Assembly: GCF_009649635.1 (NCBI RefSeq)
Contig: NZ_WJII01000002.1
Coordinates: 558,001-622,000 of the forward strand
Length of the DNA stretch: 64,000 nucleotides
DNA from: Microbacterium sp. SYP-A9085
Lineage (GTDB): Bacteria > Actinomycetota > Actinomycetes > Actinomycetales > Microbacteriaceae
Direction of reading: 5' to 3'
In this document: positions 24,863-35,121 of the stretch, in pieces
How the letters are laid out: every line of letters starts with the position of its first letter
How positions within the stretch are numbered: position 1 is the first letter of the stretch
Position numbers and translations under genes: made by a program
Notes under the pieces: generated by a model
What the model saw: the letters and a program-made list of their open reading frames with translations, nothing else
What the model was told of the DNA's origin: nothing
Database searches by the model: none

Positions 24863-25243
24863 ATGACCAAGACCGCTCTCCGCACCGCGAACGCGCCTCA
24901 GCCTGCGGGCCCGTACAGCCAGGGCATCGTCGCGAACGGTTTCCTCTACACAGCCGGCTTCGGCCCGCAGGACCCGGCCACCGGGGCGGTGGCCGACACC
25001 GTCGCCGAGCAGACCCGGCAGGTGCTGCGCAGCATCGGGGCCGTGCTCGCCGAGCACGATCTCACCCTCGACGACTGCGTGAAGACCACCGTGCACCTGG
25101 CCGACCTCGCCGACTTCGCGGAGTTCAACGCGGCGTACCAGGAGTTCTTCGCTGAGCCGTACCCGGTGCGCACGACGGTTGGGTCGCAGCTCGCCGGCAT
25201 CCTCGTCGAGATCGATGTGGTGGCCGCGCTGCCGGCCGCGTAG
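24863..25243 (+). CDS. ridA: RidA-family enamine/imine deaminase
   Basis: 126 residues, trimeric RidA/YjgF fold: QPAGPYSQGIVANGFLYTAG with the conserved Tyr, and the C-terminal RTTVGSQLAGILVEIDVVA with the Arg that binds the carboxylate. RidA hydrolyses reactive enamine/imine intermediates released by PLP lyases, which explains its place right after a dehydratase-containing operon. It ends 6 bp from the convergent glmS stop. Confidence 0.92.
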   Translation: MTKTALRTANAPQPAGPYSQGIVANGFLYTAGFGPQDPATGAVADTVAEQTRQVLRSIGAVLAEHDLTLDDCVKTTVHLADLADFAEFNAAYQEFFAEPYPVRTTVGSQLAGILVEIDVVAALPAA

Positions 25244-25249
25244 GGGCCG

Positions 25250-27103
<1,854 letters not shown>

Positions 27104-27198
27104 GCCCCCCATGGTACGGAGCACCGATTGCGAAGCGCCTGAACAAACGCGCGCCGCGCGCGCCGCGCCGGGCCGCGCCCCGGCGCGGGCGCGATGCG

Positions 27199-27270
27199 CC
27201 GAACCCACCTCCCAGTGCCGAACCCATCCGCTATAGCGCGCGGGTTCGGCAACCTGTGGTGGGTTCGGCG
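27199..27270. repeat. Compound palindrome copy 2 (glmS-coaA gap)
   Basis: Same architecture as the copy in acpS: CCGAACCCACC at both ends in inverted orientation and an inner inverted repeat around a CTATAG centre. Some arm positions have drifted (CCTCCCA versus TGTGG). It fills the middle of the 221-bp glmS-coaA gap; the remainder is G+C-rich with no gene visible. Confidence 0.9.
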
Positions 27271-27324
27271 CGGGGCGCGCGCGCGGGATGCCGCGGGAGG
27301 GGGATGCCGCGGCGCGGCATCCCG

Positions 27325-28278
27325 CTACAGCTTGCGGAGTTGGATGCGCTCGACGGCGTGGTCGCGGCCCTTGCGCAGCACGAGCGACGCACGATGCCGG
27401 GTGGGCAGGACGTTCTCCTCGAGGTTGGGCAGGTTGATCTCGGTCCAGAACCCGAGCGCGCGGGCGACGGCGTCCTCGTCAGTGAGATCGGCGAACACGC
27501 GGAAGAACGAGCTCGGGTTGCTGAAGGCGCTGTGGCGCAGCGCGAGGAAGCGGTCCACGTACCACCGCTCGATGTGTGCGGGATCGGCATCCACATACAC
27601 GGAGAAATCGAACAGATCGCTGACGGCGACGTCGTTGGGCGTGGGCGGCGGCTGCAGGACGTTCAGGCCCTCGACGATCAGCACGTCCGGACGCCGCACC
27701 GTGACGTGGGCGTCGGGGACGATGTCGTACCGCATGTGCGAATAGAAGGGGGCGCGGGCCTCGGGCACCCCGCTCTTTATCTGGATCAGGAACTCGACGA
27801 GCGCGCGCCGGTCATACGACTCCGGGAACCCCTTGCGCTCCATCAGCCCGCGCCGCTCCAGCTCAGCGTTCGGGTAGAGGAACCCGTCGGTCGTGATGAT
27901 CTCGACGCGCGGTGTGTCAGACCACCGACTCATCAGCTCTCGCAGCAGCCGCGCGATCGTCGACTTGCCGACCGCCACGGATCCGGCCACGCCCACGACA
28001 AACGGGGTCGTCGAGTCCGTCTCCTCGCCGAGGAACTCCGCGGTCTCCGCGCCGAGCCGCTTGGTCGCCGTCGCGTACAGGCTCAGCAGACGGCTCAGCG
28101 GCAGGTAGACGTCGCGTACCTCTACGAGATCGAGCCTGTCGCCGAGGCCCCGGATCTGGACGACCTCGGTCTCGGTGAGCGGCTGCGCCATCCCCGCGGC
28201 CAGGCGCGCCCACTCCGCGCGCGGGATCTCGCGGTACAGCTCCGGCGCCGGTGCCTGGGTGCTCATCTCAGGGGACAT
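27325..28278 (-). CDS. coaA: Pantothenate kinase, type I
   Basis: First step of coenzyme A synthesis. 317 residues; Walker A GVAGSVAVGKSTIARLL at about 97-113, EIITTDGFLYPN, ERKGFPESYDRRAL, and the pantothenate-binding region DVLIVEGLNVLQ; ends HAVERIQLRKL. Two in-frame ATGs, 28278 and 28266, precede the conserved part; neither has a clear Shine-Dalgarno site, so the start is uncertain by four residues. Confidence 0.95.
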   Translation of the reverse strand: MSPEMSTQAPAPELYREIPRAEWARLAAGMAQPLTETEVVQIRGLGDRLDLVEVRDVYLPLSRLLSLYATATKRLGAETAEFLGEETDSTTPFVVGVAGSVAVGKSTIARLLRELMSRWSDTPRVEIITTDGFLYPNAELERRGLMERKGFPESYDRRALVEFLIQIKSGVPEARAPFYSHMRYDIVPDAHVTVRRPDVLIVEGLNVLQPPPTPNDVAVSDLFDFSVYVDADPAHIERWYVDRFLALRHSAFSNPSSFFRVFADLTDEDAVARALGFWTEINLPNLEENVLPTRHRASLVLRKGRDHAVERIQLRKL

Positions 28279-28351
28279 CGCGAAACATCGTAGCGGCAGG
28301 CGCCGTCGCGGCGGACGGCGCGTCGACACAGAGCCCCCCTATGCTGGCCGG

Positions 28352-29698
28352 ATGCGGACCCGTGTCTTCACGGACGGCGACGACGCCGTCCCCGCCCCCG
28401 CCGACGGAGCGCCCGAGCGCGTGGTGGTCGTCGGCGCCGGCATCGCGGGGCTGACCGCGGCGAACGCGCTGCGCACCGCGGGCGTCGACTGCGTCGTGGT
28501 CGAGGCGCGCGACCGTATCGGCGGGAGGCTGCACACCGTCGACGTCGACGGGCACGCCGCCGACCTGGGCGGGTCGTGGGTGCATCATCCCGGGCACAAC
28601 GTCCTCGCCGACTGGGTGGAGTTCGCGCAGGTGCCGTGGATCGCGGATCCGTCCGGCGCGTTCTTCGCCGGGTACGACCTGGGCGAGCGTCGGCCGCTGA
28701 CGCCGGACGAGCTGGATGCCGCGGGATACGCGGCGCTGGAGCCGGTCGCCGCGATCGTGCGGGCGGATGCCGCGGCCGGCCGGCCGGACCGCTCGGCGGC
28801 CACGGTGATCGACGAGCATCTCGCCGGCATCCCGGAGCCGGAGCGCACCCGGCGCTGGCAGATCATGGCCGCCCTGATCGAGCAGGACGGTGCGGGCCTC
28901 CTGGACGACATCTCCGCGCGCTGGGCGTTCTCAACGACCGCGCTGGTCGGCGACGTCGTCGACAACGTGCCGATCGGCGGGTACCGGCGCGTGTTGGCGC
29001 CGCTGGCGGCGGGAAGCGACATCCGGCTGTCCGCTCCGGTGCGGCGCATCGCGCAGACCGCCGACGGCGTCGAGGTGTCCGGCGATGGGTGGTCCGAGGC
29101 GGGGTCGCACGCGATCGTCACGCTGCCGCTGGGGGTGCTGCAGTCCGGGAGCGTGGAGTTCGATCCGCCGCTGCCGGCCGCGCGCCGCGACGTGATCGCG
29201 GGCACCGGGTTCGGCAGCATGGAGAAGGTCGTGCTCGCGTTCGAGGAGCCGTTCTGGCGGGCCCGCGGCATCCAGCACGCCGTGGTCCTGCCCGCCGACC
29301 GCACCCAGGCGTCGACGTGGATGTGGGACTTCGGGCTGACGCCGACGATGATGATCCTCATCGCGCAGAGCGGGACGGCCGCGGCCTGGCACGATCCGCG
29401 CGGCTGGGCGCTGGAGCAGCTCACCGCGCTGTGCGGCGGCGACATCCCGGAGCCGACCGGCCTCGCCGCGACCGACTGGCTGCACGACGCGTACGCGCGC
29501 GGCAGCTACACGCACATCCGCCCCGGCCGCAGCGACGCCGACATCGACATCCTGGCGCAGCCGGTGGGGCGGATTCTGTTCGCCGGCGAGCACACGAGCC
29601 GGGCCCGGCTCGGATACGCGGACGGCGCGCTGTCGAGCGCCCTGCGCGAGGCGCGGCGCCTGCTGCGCACGCCGCACATCGAGCTGTCCGCTCCCTGA
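28352..29698 (+). CDS. FAD-dependent flavin amine oxidase
   Basis: 448 residues. N-terminal dinucleotide-binding motif VVVVGAGIAGLTAANAL (about 24-40) followed by EARDRIGGRLHT and the GGSWVHH loop; C-terminal FAD contact GRILFAGEHTSRARLGYADG. This is the monoamine/polyamine oxidase (and LSD1-like) superfamily. Substrate not evident from context: it lies alone between coaA (divergent) and the palindrome-rich gap. The aromatic-cage Tyr typical of MAO is replaced by other residues, so a non-classical amine is likely. Confidence 0.85.
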   Translation: MRTRVFTDGDDAVPAPADGAPERVVVVGAGIAGLTAANALRTAGVDCVVVEARDRIGGRLHTVDVDGHAADLGGSWVHHPGHNVLADWVEFAQVPWIADPSGAFFAGYDLGERRPLTPDELDAAGYAALEPVAAIVRADAAAGRPDRSAATVIDEHLAGIPEPERTRRWQIMAALIEQDGAGLLDDISARWAFSTTALVGDVVDNVPIGGYRRVLAPLAAGSDIRLSAPVRRIAQTADGVEVSGDGWSEAGSHAIVTLPLGVLQSGSVEFDPPLPAARRDVIAGTGFGSMEKVVLAFEEPFWRARGIQHAVVLPADRTQASTWMWDFGLTPTMMILIAQSGTAAAWHDPRGWALEQLTALCGGDIPEPTGLAATDWLHDAYARGSYTHIRPGRSDADIDILAQPVGRILFAGEHTSRARLGYADGALSSALREARRLLRTPHIELSAP

Positions 29699-29724
29699 CG
29701 CGCCGAATCCGCCGGCGCCGCGCG

Positions 29725-29795
29725 CCGAACCCACCCGTCATTGCCGAACCCACTCGCCATAGCGGATGGGTTCGGCACCAGCGGGTGGGTTCGGC
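29725..29795. repeat. Compound palindrome copy 3
   Basis: 71 bp, CCGAACCCACCCGTCA outer arm and inner arm TGCCGAACCCA, symmetric around GCCATAGCGG. First of two copies in the 343-bp gap between the amine oxidase and ppx/gppA; the gap holds no other gene. Confidence 0.92.
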
Positions 29796-29858
29796 GCGAC
29801 GGGATGCCGAGGAGCAACACGGCGCGACGGGATGCCGCGGGGCAAAACGGCGCGGGGG
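29792..29858. repeat. 28-bp tandem repeat between two palindrome copies
   Basis: Units start CGGCGCGACGGGATGCCG at 29792 and 29820, with a degenerate third start at 29848. The first unit begins inside the right end of palindrome copy 3, so the two repeats are physically linked. Confidence 0.75.
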
Positions 29859-29913
29859 GCGACGCGGCCCAGGTTGACGCATCCCCCTCCCGCGCGCCGC
29901 CCCGCCGCGCGCG

Positions 29914-29984
29914 CCGAACCCACCCGTCAGTGCCGAACCCACCCGCTATAGCCGATGGGTTCGGCACCAGCGGGTGGGTTCGGC
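29914..29984. repeat. Compound palindrome copy 4
   Basis: 71 bp, nearly identical to copy 3 (CCGAACCCACCCGTCAG outer arm; centre CGCTATAGCC). It ends 57 bp before the ppx/gppA start. Confidence 0.92.
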
Positions 29985-30041
29985 GCGATAGAGCACGCAA
30001 CACGGCGCGAGTCCCGCCGCCGCGCGCACTACGCTGGCCCC

Positions 30042-30986
30042 GTGCGCCTGGGAGTCCTCGATATCGGCTCGAACACCGTCCACCTGCTCGTGGCGGACGT
30101 GCGTCCGGGCGGACGGCCGCTCGCGACCACGAGCGAACGCGCGATTGTGCGGCTGATGCGGTTCCTCACCCCGGACGGCGCCATCAGCGAGGAGGGCGTC
30201 CGGGCGCTGGTGGATGCCGTGGCCCACGCCCGCGACCTCGTGGCCGCCGACCCCGTTGACGAGCTTCTCGCCACCGCCACGTCCGCGGTGCGCGACGCGA
30301 CGAACGGCCCCGCCGTGATCGCGCAACTCGAGAGCACGCTCGGCCATCCGCTGCAGGTGCTGGATGGGGAGACCGAGGCGCGGCTGACGTTCCTCGCCGC
30401 CCGGCGCTGGTTCGGATGGGCGTCCGGGCGCATCCAGCTGTTCGACATCGGCGGCGGCTCGCTCGAGCTCGCGACCGGTCCCGACGAGGTGCCGGAGGTC
30501 GCGGCATCCGTCCCCCTCGGCGCGGGACGCATGACGCTCCGATTCCTGCCCGACGACCCGCCCGGCGAGGTTGCCGTCGACACGCTGCGCCGCCACGCCC
30601 GCGGGGTGCTCGCCCCGGTCGCCACCCGGTTCCGCGAACTGCCCCGCCCGGATCACGTGATCGGCTCGTCGAAGGCGATCCGCTCGCTCGCCCAGCTCGC
30701 CGGCTACCCACGCGCGGGATGGAGCGGGACCGAGCGGATGATGCTTCCCCGCGCCGCGCTCGGGTCGTGGATCCCGCGCCTCGCGCGCATCCCGGCATCC
30801 TCCCGCCAGGAGCTGCCCGGAATCACCCCGGACCGCACGATGCAGATCGTCGCGGGCGCGGTGGTGCTGCACACGGCGATGGAGCTGATGGATGTCGCGG
30901 AGCTCGAGGTGTGCCCCTGGGCGCTGCGCGAGGGCGTGCTGCTGCGCTACATCGAGTCGCTCGCGTGGCAGTCCGCCGCCGGCTGA
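30042..30986 (+). CDS. ppx: Ppx/GppA-family exopolyphosphatase / pppGpp phosphohydrolase
   Basis: 314 residues, ASKHA fold. N-terminal RLGVLDIGSNTVHLLVADV, ATATSAVRDATNG near residue 85, and the phosphate-2 loop LFDIGGGSLELATG near 136. Starts at GTG 30042. Length matches the short actinobacterial Ppx1-type enzymes that lack the C-terminal HD domain. Degrades polyphosphate or guanosine pentaphosphate; which of the two cannot be told from sequence. Confidence 0.9.
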   Translation: MRLGVLDIGSNTVHLLVADVRPGGRPLATTSERAIVRLMRFLTPDGAISEEGVRALVDAVAHARDLVAADPVDELLATATSAVRDATNGPAVIAQLESTLGHPLQVLDGETEARLTFLAARRWFGWASGRIQLFDIGGGSLELATGPDEVPEVAASVPLGAGRMTLRFLPDDPPGEVAVDTLRRHARGVLAPVATRFRELPRPDHVIGSSKAIRSLAQLAGYPRAGWSGTERMMLPRAALGSWIPRLARIPASSRQELPGITPDRTMQIVAGAVVLHTAMELMDVAELEVCPWALREGVLLRYIESLAWQSAAG

Positions 30987-31043
30987 GCCCACGCGACACC
31001 CCGCACGCGCAACGCAGCGACGCGCGCCGCCCCGCAGAACCCC

Positions 31044-32405
31044 CTACGCCGGCAGCGCCAGATGCTCGCGCACGACATCCGCGAGCTGCCCGGCGATCTG
31101 CGACGCCAAATCCGCGTCGGCGGCCTCGACCATGACGCGCACGAGCGGCTCGGTGCCCGACGCGCGCAGCAGCACGCGGCCGGTATCGCCGAGGGATGCC
31201 TCGGCGTCGGCGACGGCCGCGGACACCCGCGGGTGCGCGACCTGCGTGCGATCCACGCCCTGGACGTTCACGAGCACCTGCGGATACACCGTCATCACGG
31301 AGGCGAGCTCGGCCAGGGACCGCCCGGTGGATGCCATCCGCGACAGCAGGTGCAGGCCGGTGAGCAGGCCGTCGCCGGTCGTGGCGTACTGGCTCATGAT
31401 CACGTGCCCGGACTGCTCGCCGCCCAGGGCGAACCCGCCCTCGGTCATCCGCTCCAGGACGTAGCGGTCGCCGACGGAGGTCTGCTCGACTCGGATGCCG
31501 TGCTCGGCCATCGCGCGGTGCAAACCGAGATTGCTCATCACGGTTGCGACGAGCGTGTCCGCCACGAGCGCCCCGCGCTCCTTCATCGCCACCGCGAGGA
31601 TCGCCATGATCTGGTCGCCGTCGACGATGCGCCCGGCGGCGTCCACCGCCAGGCACCGGTCGGCGTCGCCGTCGTGCGCGATGCCCACGTCGGCGCCGAG
31701 GCGGACGACCTCCAGGGCGAGCTTGTCGATGTGCGTGGACCCGACGCCGTCGTTGATGTTCACGCCGTCGGGGTCCGCGCCGATCACGGTCACCCGGGCG
31801 CCCGCGTCGCGGAACGTCTCCGGGGAGACGCCGGAGGCGGCGCCGTTCGCGCAGTCCAGGACCACGTGGATGCCGTCGAGCCGGTGGGGCAGCGACTGCA
31901 GCAGGTGCACGACGTAGCGGTCCTCGGCATCCGCGAACCGGCGGATGCGGCCGACGGCGGCGCCGGTCGGCAGCAGTTTGGGTCCGACCAGGGCGGCTTC
32001 GATGCGCTGCTCCACGACATCCGGGAGCTTCACCCCGCCGCGGGCGAAGATCTTGATCCCGTTGTCGGGGGCGGGGTTGTGGGATGCCGAGACCATGACG
32101 CCGAAGTCGGCGTCGATCGATCCGATGAGGAACGCGGCGGCCGGGGTCGGGATGACGCCGGCGTCCAGGACGTCGACCCCGGATGCCGCGAGCCCGGCCG
32201 CGACGGCGGAGGCCAGGAACTCGCCGGACACGCGCGGGTCGCGGGCGACCACGGCGGTGAGGCGCTTGCCGGCGGCGCGACGCGCGTCGGCGGTACGACC
32301 CTGGCCCAGGACGACAGCGGTCGCCTGGGCCAGGGTGAGCGCGAGATCGGCGGTGAGGGGGCCGTTGGCCAGCCCCCGCACCCCGTCCGTGCCGAACAGC
32401 GGCAT
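31044..32405 (-). CDS. glmM: Phosphoglucosamine mutase
   Basis: Converts glucosamine-6-P to glucosamine-1-P, between GlmS and GlmU. 453 residues; [15 protein letters not shown] at the N-terminus, phospho-serine Ser108 in [13 protein letters not shown], the metal loop DGDADRC, the substrate loop GGEQSGHVI, and the C-terminal [14 protein letters not shown]. Cotranscribed after rplM-rpsI with a 14-bp gap. Confidence 0.97.
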   Translation of the reverse strand: MPLFGTDGVRGLANGPLTADLALTLAQATAVVLGQGRTADARRAAGKRLTAVVARDPRVSGEFLASAVAAGLAASGVDVLDAGVIPTPAAAFLIGSIDADFGVMVSASHNPAPDNGIKIFARGGVKLPDVVEQRIEAALVGPKLLPTGAAVGRIRRFADAEDRYVVHLLQSLPHRLDGIHVVLDCANGAASGVSPETFRDAGARVTVIGADPDGVNINDGVGSTHIDKLALEVVRLGADVGIAHDGDADRCLAVDAAGRIVDGDQIMAILAVAMKERGALVADTLVATVMSNLGLHRAMAEHGIRVEQTSVGDRYVLERMTEGGFALGGEQSGHVIMSQYATTGDGLLTGLHLLSRMASTGRSLAELASVMTVYPQVLVNVQGVDRTQVAHPRVSAAVADAEASLGDTGRVLLRASGTEPLVRVMVEAADADLASQIAGQLADVVREHLALPA

Positions 32406-32419
32406 CGAGACGGTCCCGA

Positions 32420-32902
32420 TCAGCGCTTCGAGTACTGCGGAGCCTTGCGGGCCTTCTTCAGACCGGCCTTCTTGCGCTCCTTGACGCGGGCGTCGCGGGA
32501 GAGGAAGCCGGCCTTCTTCAGGGTCGGGCGGTTGTTCTCGACGTCGATGCCGTTCAGCGCGCGGGCGATGCCCAGGCGCAGGGCGCCGGCCTGGCCCGAG
32601 TCGCCGCCGCCGTGGATGCGGGCGATGACGTCGTACGCGCCGGTGAGGTTGAGCACCGTGAACGGGTCGTTGATCAGCTGCTGGTGCAGCTTGTTCGGGA
32701 AGTAGTCCTCGAGGTCACGGCCGTTGACCGTGATCTTGCCCTCGCCGGGGATCAGCCGCACGCGGGCGATCGCCTGCTTGCGGCGGCCGACGGCCGCGCC
32801 GGGGACGCTGAGTACGGGGCGGGGAGCCGCCGCCTCGGCGGCCACGTCGGCCGTGCTCTCGGTGGTGTAGTTCGTGAGTTCGGTGGAGTCGTTGTTCGCC
32901 AC
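32420..32902 (-). CDS. rpsI: 30S ribosomal protein S9
   Basis: 160 residues. The S9 core starts at about 38 ([20 protein letters not shown]) and ends with the tRNA-contacting tail [12 protein letters not shown]. An N-terminal acidic extension of ~35 residues is usual for actinobacterial S9. GTG 32902, with AAGGA about 10 bp upstream. Confidence 0.97.
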   Translation of the reverse strand: MANNDSTELTNYTTESTADVAAEAAAPRPVLSVPGAAVGRRKQAIARVRLIPGEGKITVNGRDLEDYFPNKLHQQLINDPFTVLNLTGAYDVIARIHGGGDSGQAGALRLGIARALNGIDVENNRPTLKKAGFLSRDARVKERKKAGLKKARKAPQYSKR

Positions 32903-32928
32903 GAGTGTGTCCTTTGTGTCTGCGGCGC

Positions 32929-33375
32929 TTACTGGGCGACCTGATCGAAGGTGTACGTCTTGGGCTGCTGGGCGGCGTGCGGGTGCTCGGCGCCGGCGTA
33001 GACCTTCAGCTTGGTGAGCTGCTGGCGACCCAGGGTGTTCTTGGGGAGCATGCCGCGCACGGCCTTCTCCACTGCGCGGACGGGGTTCTTCTCCAGAAGC
33101 TCCTCGTACGAGACGGACTTCAGGCCGCCCGGGTAGCCGGAGTGGCGGTAGGCCAGCTTCTTCTGGAGCTTCTGGCCGGTCAGGGCGACCTTGGCCGCGT
33201 TCACGATGACGACGAAGTCGCCCGTGTCGAGGTGGTTCGCGAAGGTCGGCTTGTGCTTGCCGCGCAGGAGCGCGGCCGCGTGCGAGGCCAGGCGGCCGAG
33301 CACGACATCGGTGGCGTCGATGACCAGCCACTCGCGCTGGATCTCGCCAGCCTTGGGGGTGAAAGTGCGCGTCAC
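32929..33375 (-). CDS. rplM: 50S ribosomal protein L13
   Basis: 148 residues, full length: [20 protein letters not shown], then [20 protein letters not shown] and [23 protein letters not shown] start at 33375. First gene of the rplM-rpsI-glmM operon; 27 bp to rpsI. Confidence 0.97.
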   Translation of the reverse strand: MTRTFTPKAGEIQREWLVIDATDVVLGRLASHAAALLRGKHKPTFANHLDTGDFVVIVNAAKVALTGQKLQKKLAYRHSGYPGGLKSVSYEELLEKNPVRAVEKAVRGMLPKNTLGRQQLTKLKVYAGAEHPHAAQQPKTYTFDQVAQ

Positions 33376-33394
33376 AGTAGTGCTGCTTTCTGAT

Positions 33395-33410
33395 CGAACG
33401 GAGACGTTCG
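33395..33410 (-). promoter_or_regulatory. Small hairpin in the rplM 5' leader
   Basis: CGAACG-GAGA-CGTTCG, 20 bp upstream of the rplM start in a ~200-bp gap with no gene. L13 operons in other bacteria carry autoregulatory leaders, but I cannot match this hairpin to one of them. Confidence 0.3.
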
Positions 33411-33573
33411 TGAATCCCACTCCGGGGTGGTTCTGCGGCGAAGCCGCCGAACACGCCAGTGGAGGGCTCACGTTCGCGGTGCACCCGCAGTGGACGCACC
33501 AACGGGACAGTCTACGGCATCGGGATGCCGCGGCCAAACGCCCTACGTGGGGTGACGGGCCCGCAGCCTCCCT

Positions 33574-34407
33574 CTACCCCAGCAGCGTCCCCGCCAGCGC
33601 CAGCAGTACGAACGATCCGTTGTAGACGACGTGGATCAGCACGGCACCCCAGATCCGCCCGGTGAGCACGACGGTCAGCCCGCACACGAGTCCGAGCAGC
33701 GCGAGCGACACGACCTGATCGAGGGCGACGGCATCCAGGCCGTGCGCCAGCAGGAACAGCCCCGTGCTCGCGACCACCGCGATGCCGCCGGCGATCACTC
33801 CCCCGAACGCACGCCGCAGCACGGCGTAGACCGAGACGAGGAGGACGGCGCGGAAGAAGAACTCCTCGACCAGCGGGGCGATCACGACGGGCGAGACCGC
33901 GTCGGTGAACCACCATCCGTCCGGCAGCGACCCGCCGATCCGCGGGTACGAGGGCAGCGCACCGCTGCCGCCCGCGGCCATCTCCAGCCATCCCTGCGTC
34001 AGCCGCAGGATCAGCCCGAGCGCGACCCCATAAAGGAGGTCCAGCGGACGCAGGCGCAGAAGCCCGACGGGCCGCGACCGCGAGAACGCGATCACGATGG
34101 GCACGAGCATCCCGACCCAGGCCAGTCCCGTGCCGATCAGTGCGCCCAGGGTGCCCGGCAGGAAGACCTGCAGCGCCGATCCGGCGAGCAGCATGACTCC
34201 GAACACGATGCAGGCCCACGCCAGCATCCCCTCCCGCCAGCGCAGCACGGTGCGGCCCCCCAGGCGCCAGTCGGTGCGGCGTCGACGCCGATGACGCCGC
34301 GGGGTCGGCGCATCCGTGTCGTCGAGGTCGAGCCGTGCGCCGTCGAACCGCAGGGCGCTGAAGTCGACCTCGTCGAGGCGGATCGCGTCGCTAGAGTGGT
34401 CGGGCAC
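33574..34407 (-). CDS. CPBP-family intramembrane glutamic endopeptidase (CAAX-type)
   Basis: 277 residues. A charged Arg-rich N-terminus (~55 residues), then about seven hydrophobic segments. The catalytic motifs of the CPBP/Abi family are present: EEFFFRAVLL (EExxxR), FLLAHG (FxxxH) and HVVYN (HxxxN). Such proteases process or degrade membrane proteins; some give bacteriocin self-immunity. GTG start 34407, divergent from the phosphatase gene with ~37 bp between them. Confidence 0.85.
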   Translation of the reverse strand: MPDHSSDAIRLDEVDFSALRFDGARLDLDDTDAPTPRRHRRRRRTDWRLGGRTVLRWREGMLAWACIVFGVMLLAGSALQVFLPGTLGALIGTGLAWVGMLVPIVIAFSRSRPVGLLRLRPLDLLYGVALGLILRLTQGWLEMAAGGSGALPSYPRIGGSLPDGWWFTDAVSPVVIAPLVEEFFFRAVLLVSVYAVLRRAFGGVIAGGIAVVASTGLFLLAHGLDAVALDQVVSLALLGLVCGLTVVLTGRIWGAVLIHVVYNGSFVLLALAGTLLG

Positions 34408-34444
34408 GCGCCCACGATACCGGGGCGGACGATGGAGGTGCGTC

Positions 34445-35053
34445 CTGTTCGAGATCCTCACCGTCTGCACCGGCAATATCTGCCGGTCGCCGCTGGCGGC
34501 GCTCGTGCTGCAGCAGCATCTCGGCCCGTTCGGCGCCCGCGTGTCCAGCGCCGGCACGCGTGGCCTGGCATCCGCGTCGATGACGCCGGAGGCGCAGACG
34601 CTTGCGGCCGCCATGGGGGTGGCCGCCGACGAGAGTTCCGCGCACCGCTCGCGATTCCTGACGGAGCCGATGATCGCGCCGGCCGATCTCGTCCTCACCA
34701 TGACCCGCGAGCATCGGCGGGAGGTGGCCGAGCTGGCGCCGGCGCGTCTGGCGGCGGTGTTCACGGTGCGCGAGTTCGCGCGGCTGGCGGCAGATGTGCC
34801 CGATGTCGAGATCCTCACCGCGGCTGACGCCGCGGGGCCGGATGCCGCGGCGCGCGTGCGTGCAGCGACCCGCGCCGTCGCGTCCCGGCGGGGACTCGTC
34901 CTGCCGCCGGCCGACCCGTCCGACGACGACGTGATCGACCCGTATCGGCGTCCGTGGGCGGTGTATCAGCAATCGGCCTCGCAGCTGGCGCCGGCGCTGA
35001 ACCGGGTGATCCGCACGGTGCGCGCCGCGCTCGAGGGAGCGCCCTCCTCCTGA
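34445..35053 (+). CDS. Low-molecular-weight protein-tyrosine phosphatase (probable CTG start)
   Basis: 202 residues. P-loop VCTGNICRSPL (CxxxxxRS, catalytic Cys and Arg) at about 8-18 and a C-terminal DPSDDDVIDPYRRP carrying the general-acid Asp region. The enzyme probably dephosphorylates the tyrosine autokinase encoded immediately downstream, the usual Wzb/Wzc pairing that controls polysaccharide length and export. The conserved N-terminus begins LFEILTVCTGN, and no ATG, GTG or TTG lies in frame between it and the divergent gene; CTG at 34445 has a textbook GGAGG 6 bp upstream, so CTG initiation is proposed. Confidence 0.85.
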   Translation: MFEILTVCTGNICRSPLAALVLQQHLGPFGARVSSAGTRGLASASMTPEAQTLAAAMGVAADESSAHRSRFLTEPMIAPADLVLTMTREHRREVAELAPARLAAVFTVREFARLAADVPDVEILTAADAAGPDAAARVRAATRAVASRRGLVLPPADPSDDDVIDPYRRPWAVYQQSASQLAPALNRVIRTVRAALEGAPSS

Positions 35054-35121
35054 GGCTGGTGTGAACGCTGTGGCAATATGGGGCGCAGGCGACCGACGGG
35101 CCGCGGTACCCGAGAGGCATC

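Noticed and set aside
27104..27198. glmS ribozyme/riboswitch upstream of glmS
   Set aside because: The leader is short and shows no recognisable ribozyme core; glmS ribozymes are typical of Firmicutes.
29955..30041. N-terminal extension of the ppx/gppA protein starting in palindrome copy 4
   Set aside because: The Ppx fold begins at GTG 30042 (RLGVLDIGSNT); the upstream residues come from the repeat and lack a good ribosome site. In contrast to AcpS, nothing forces translation through it.
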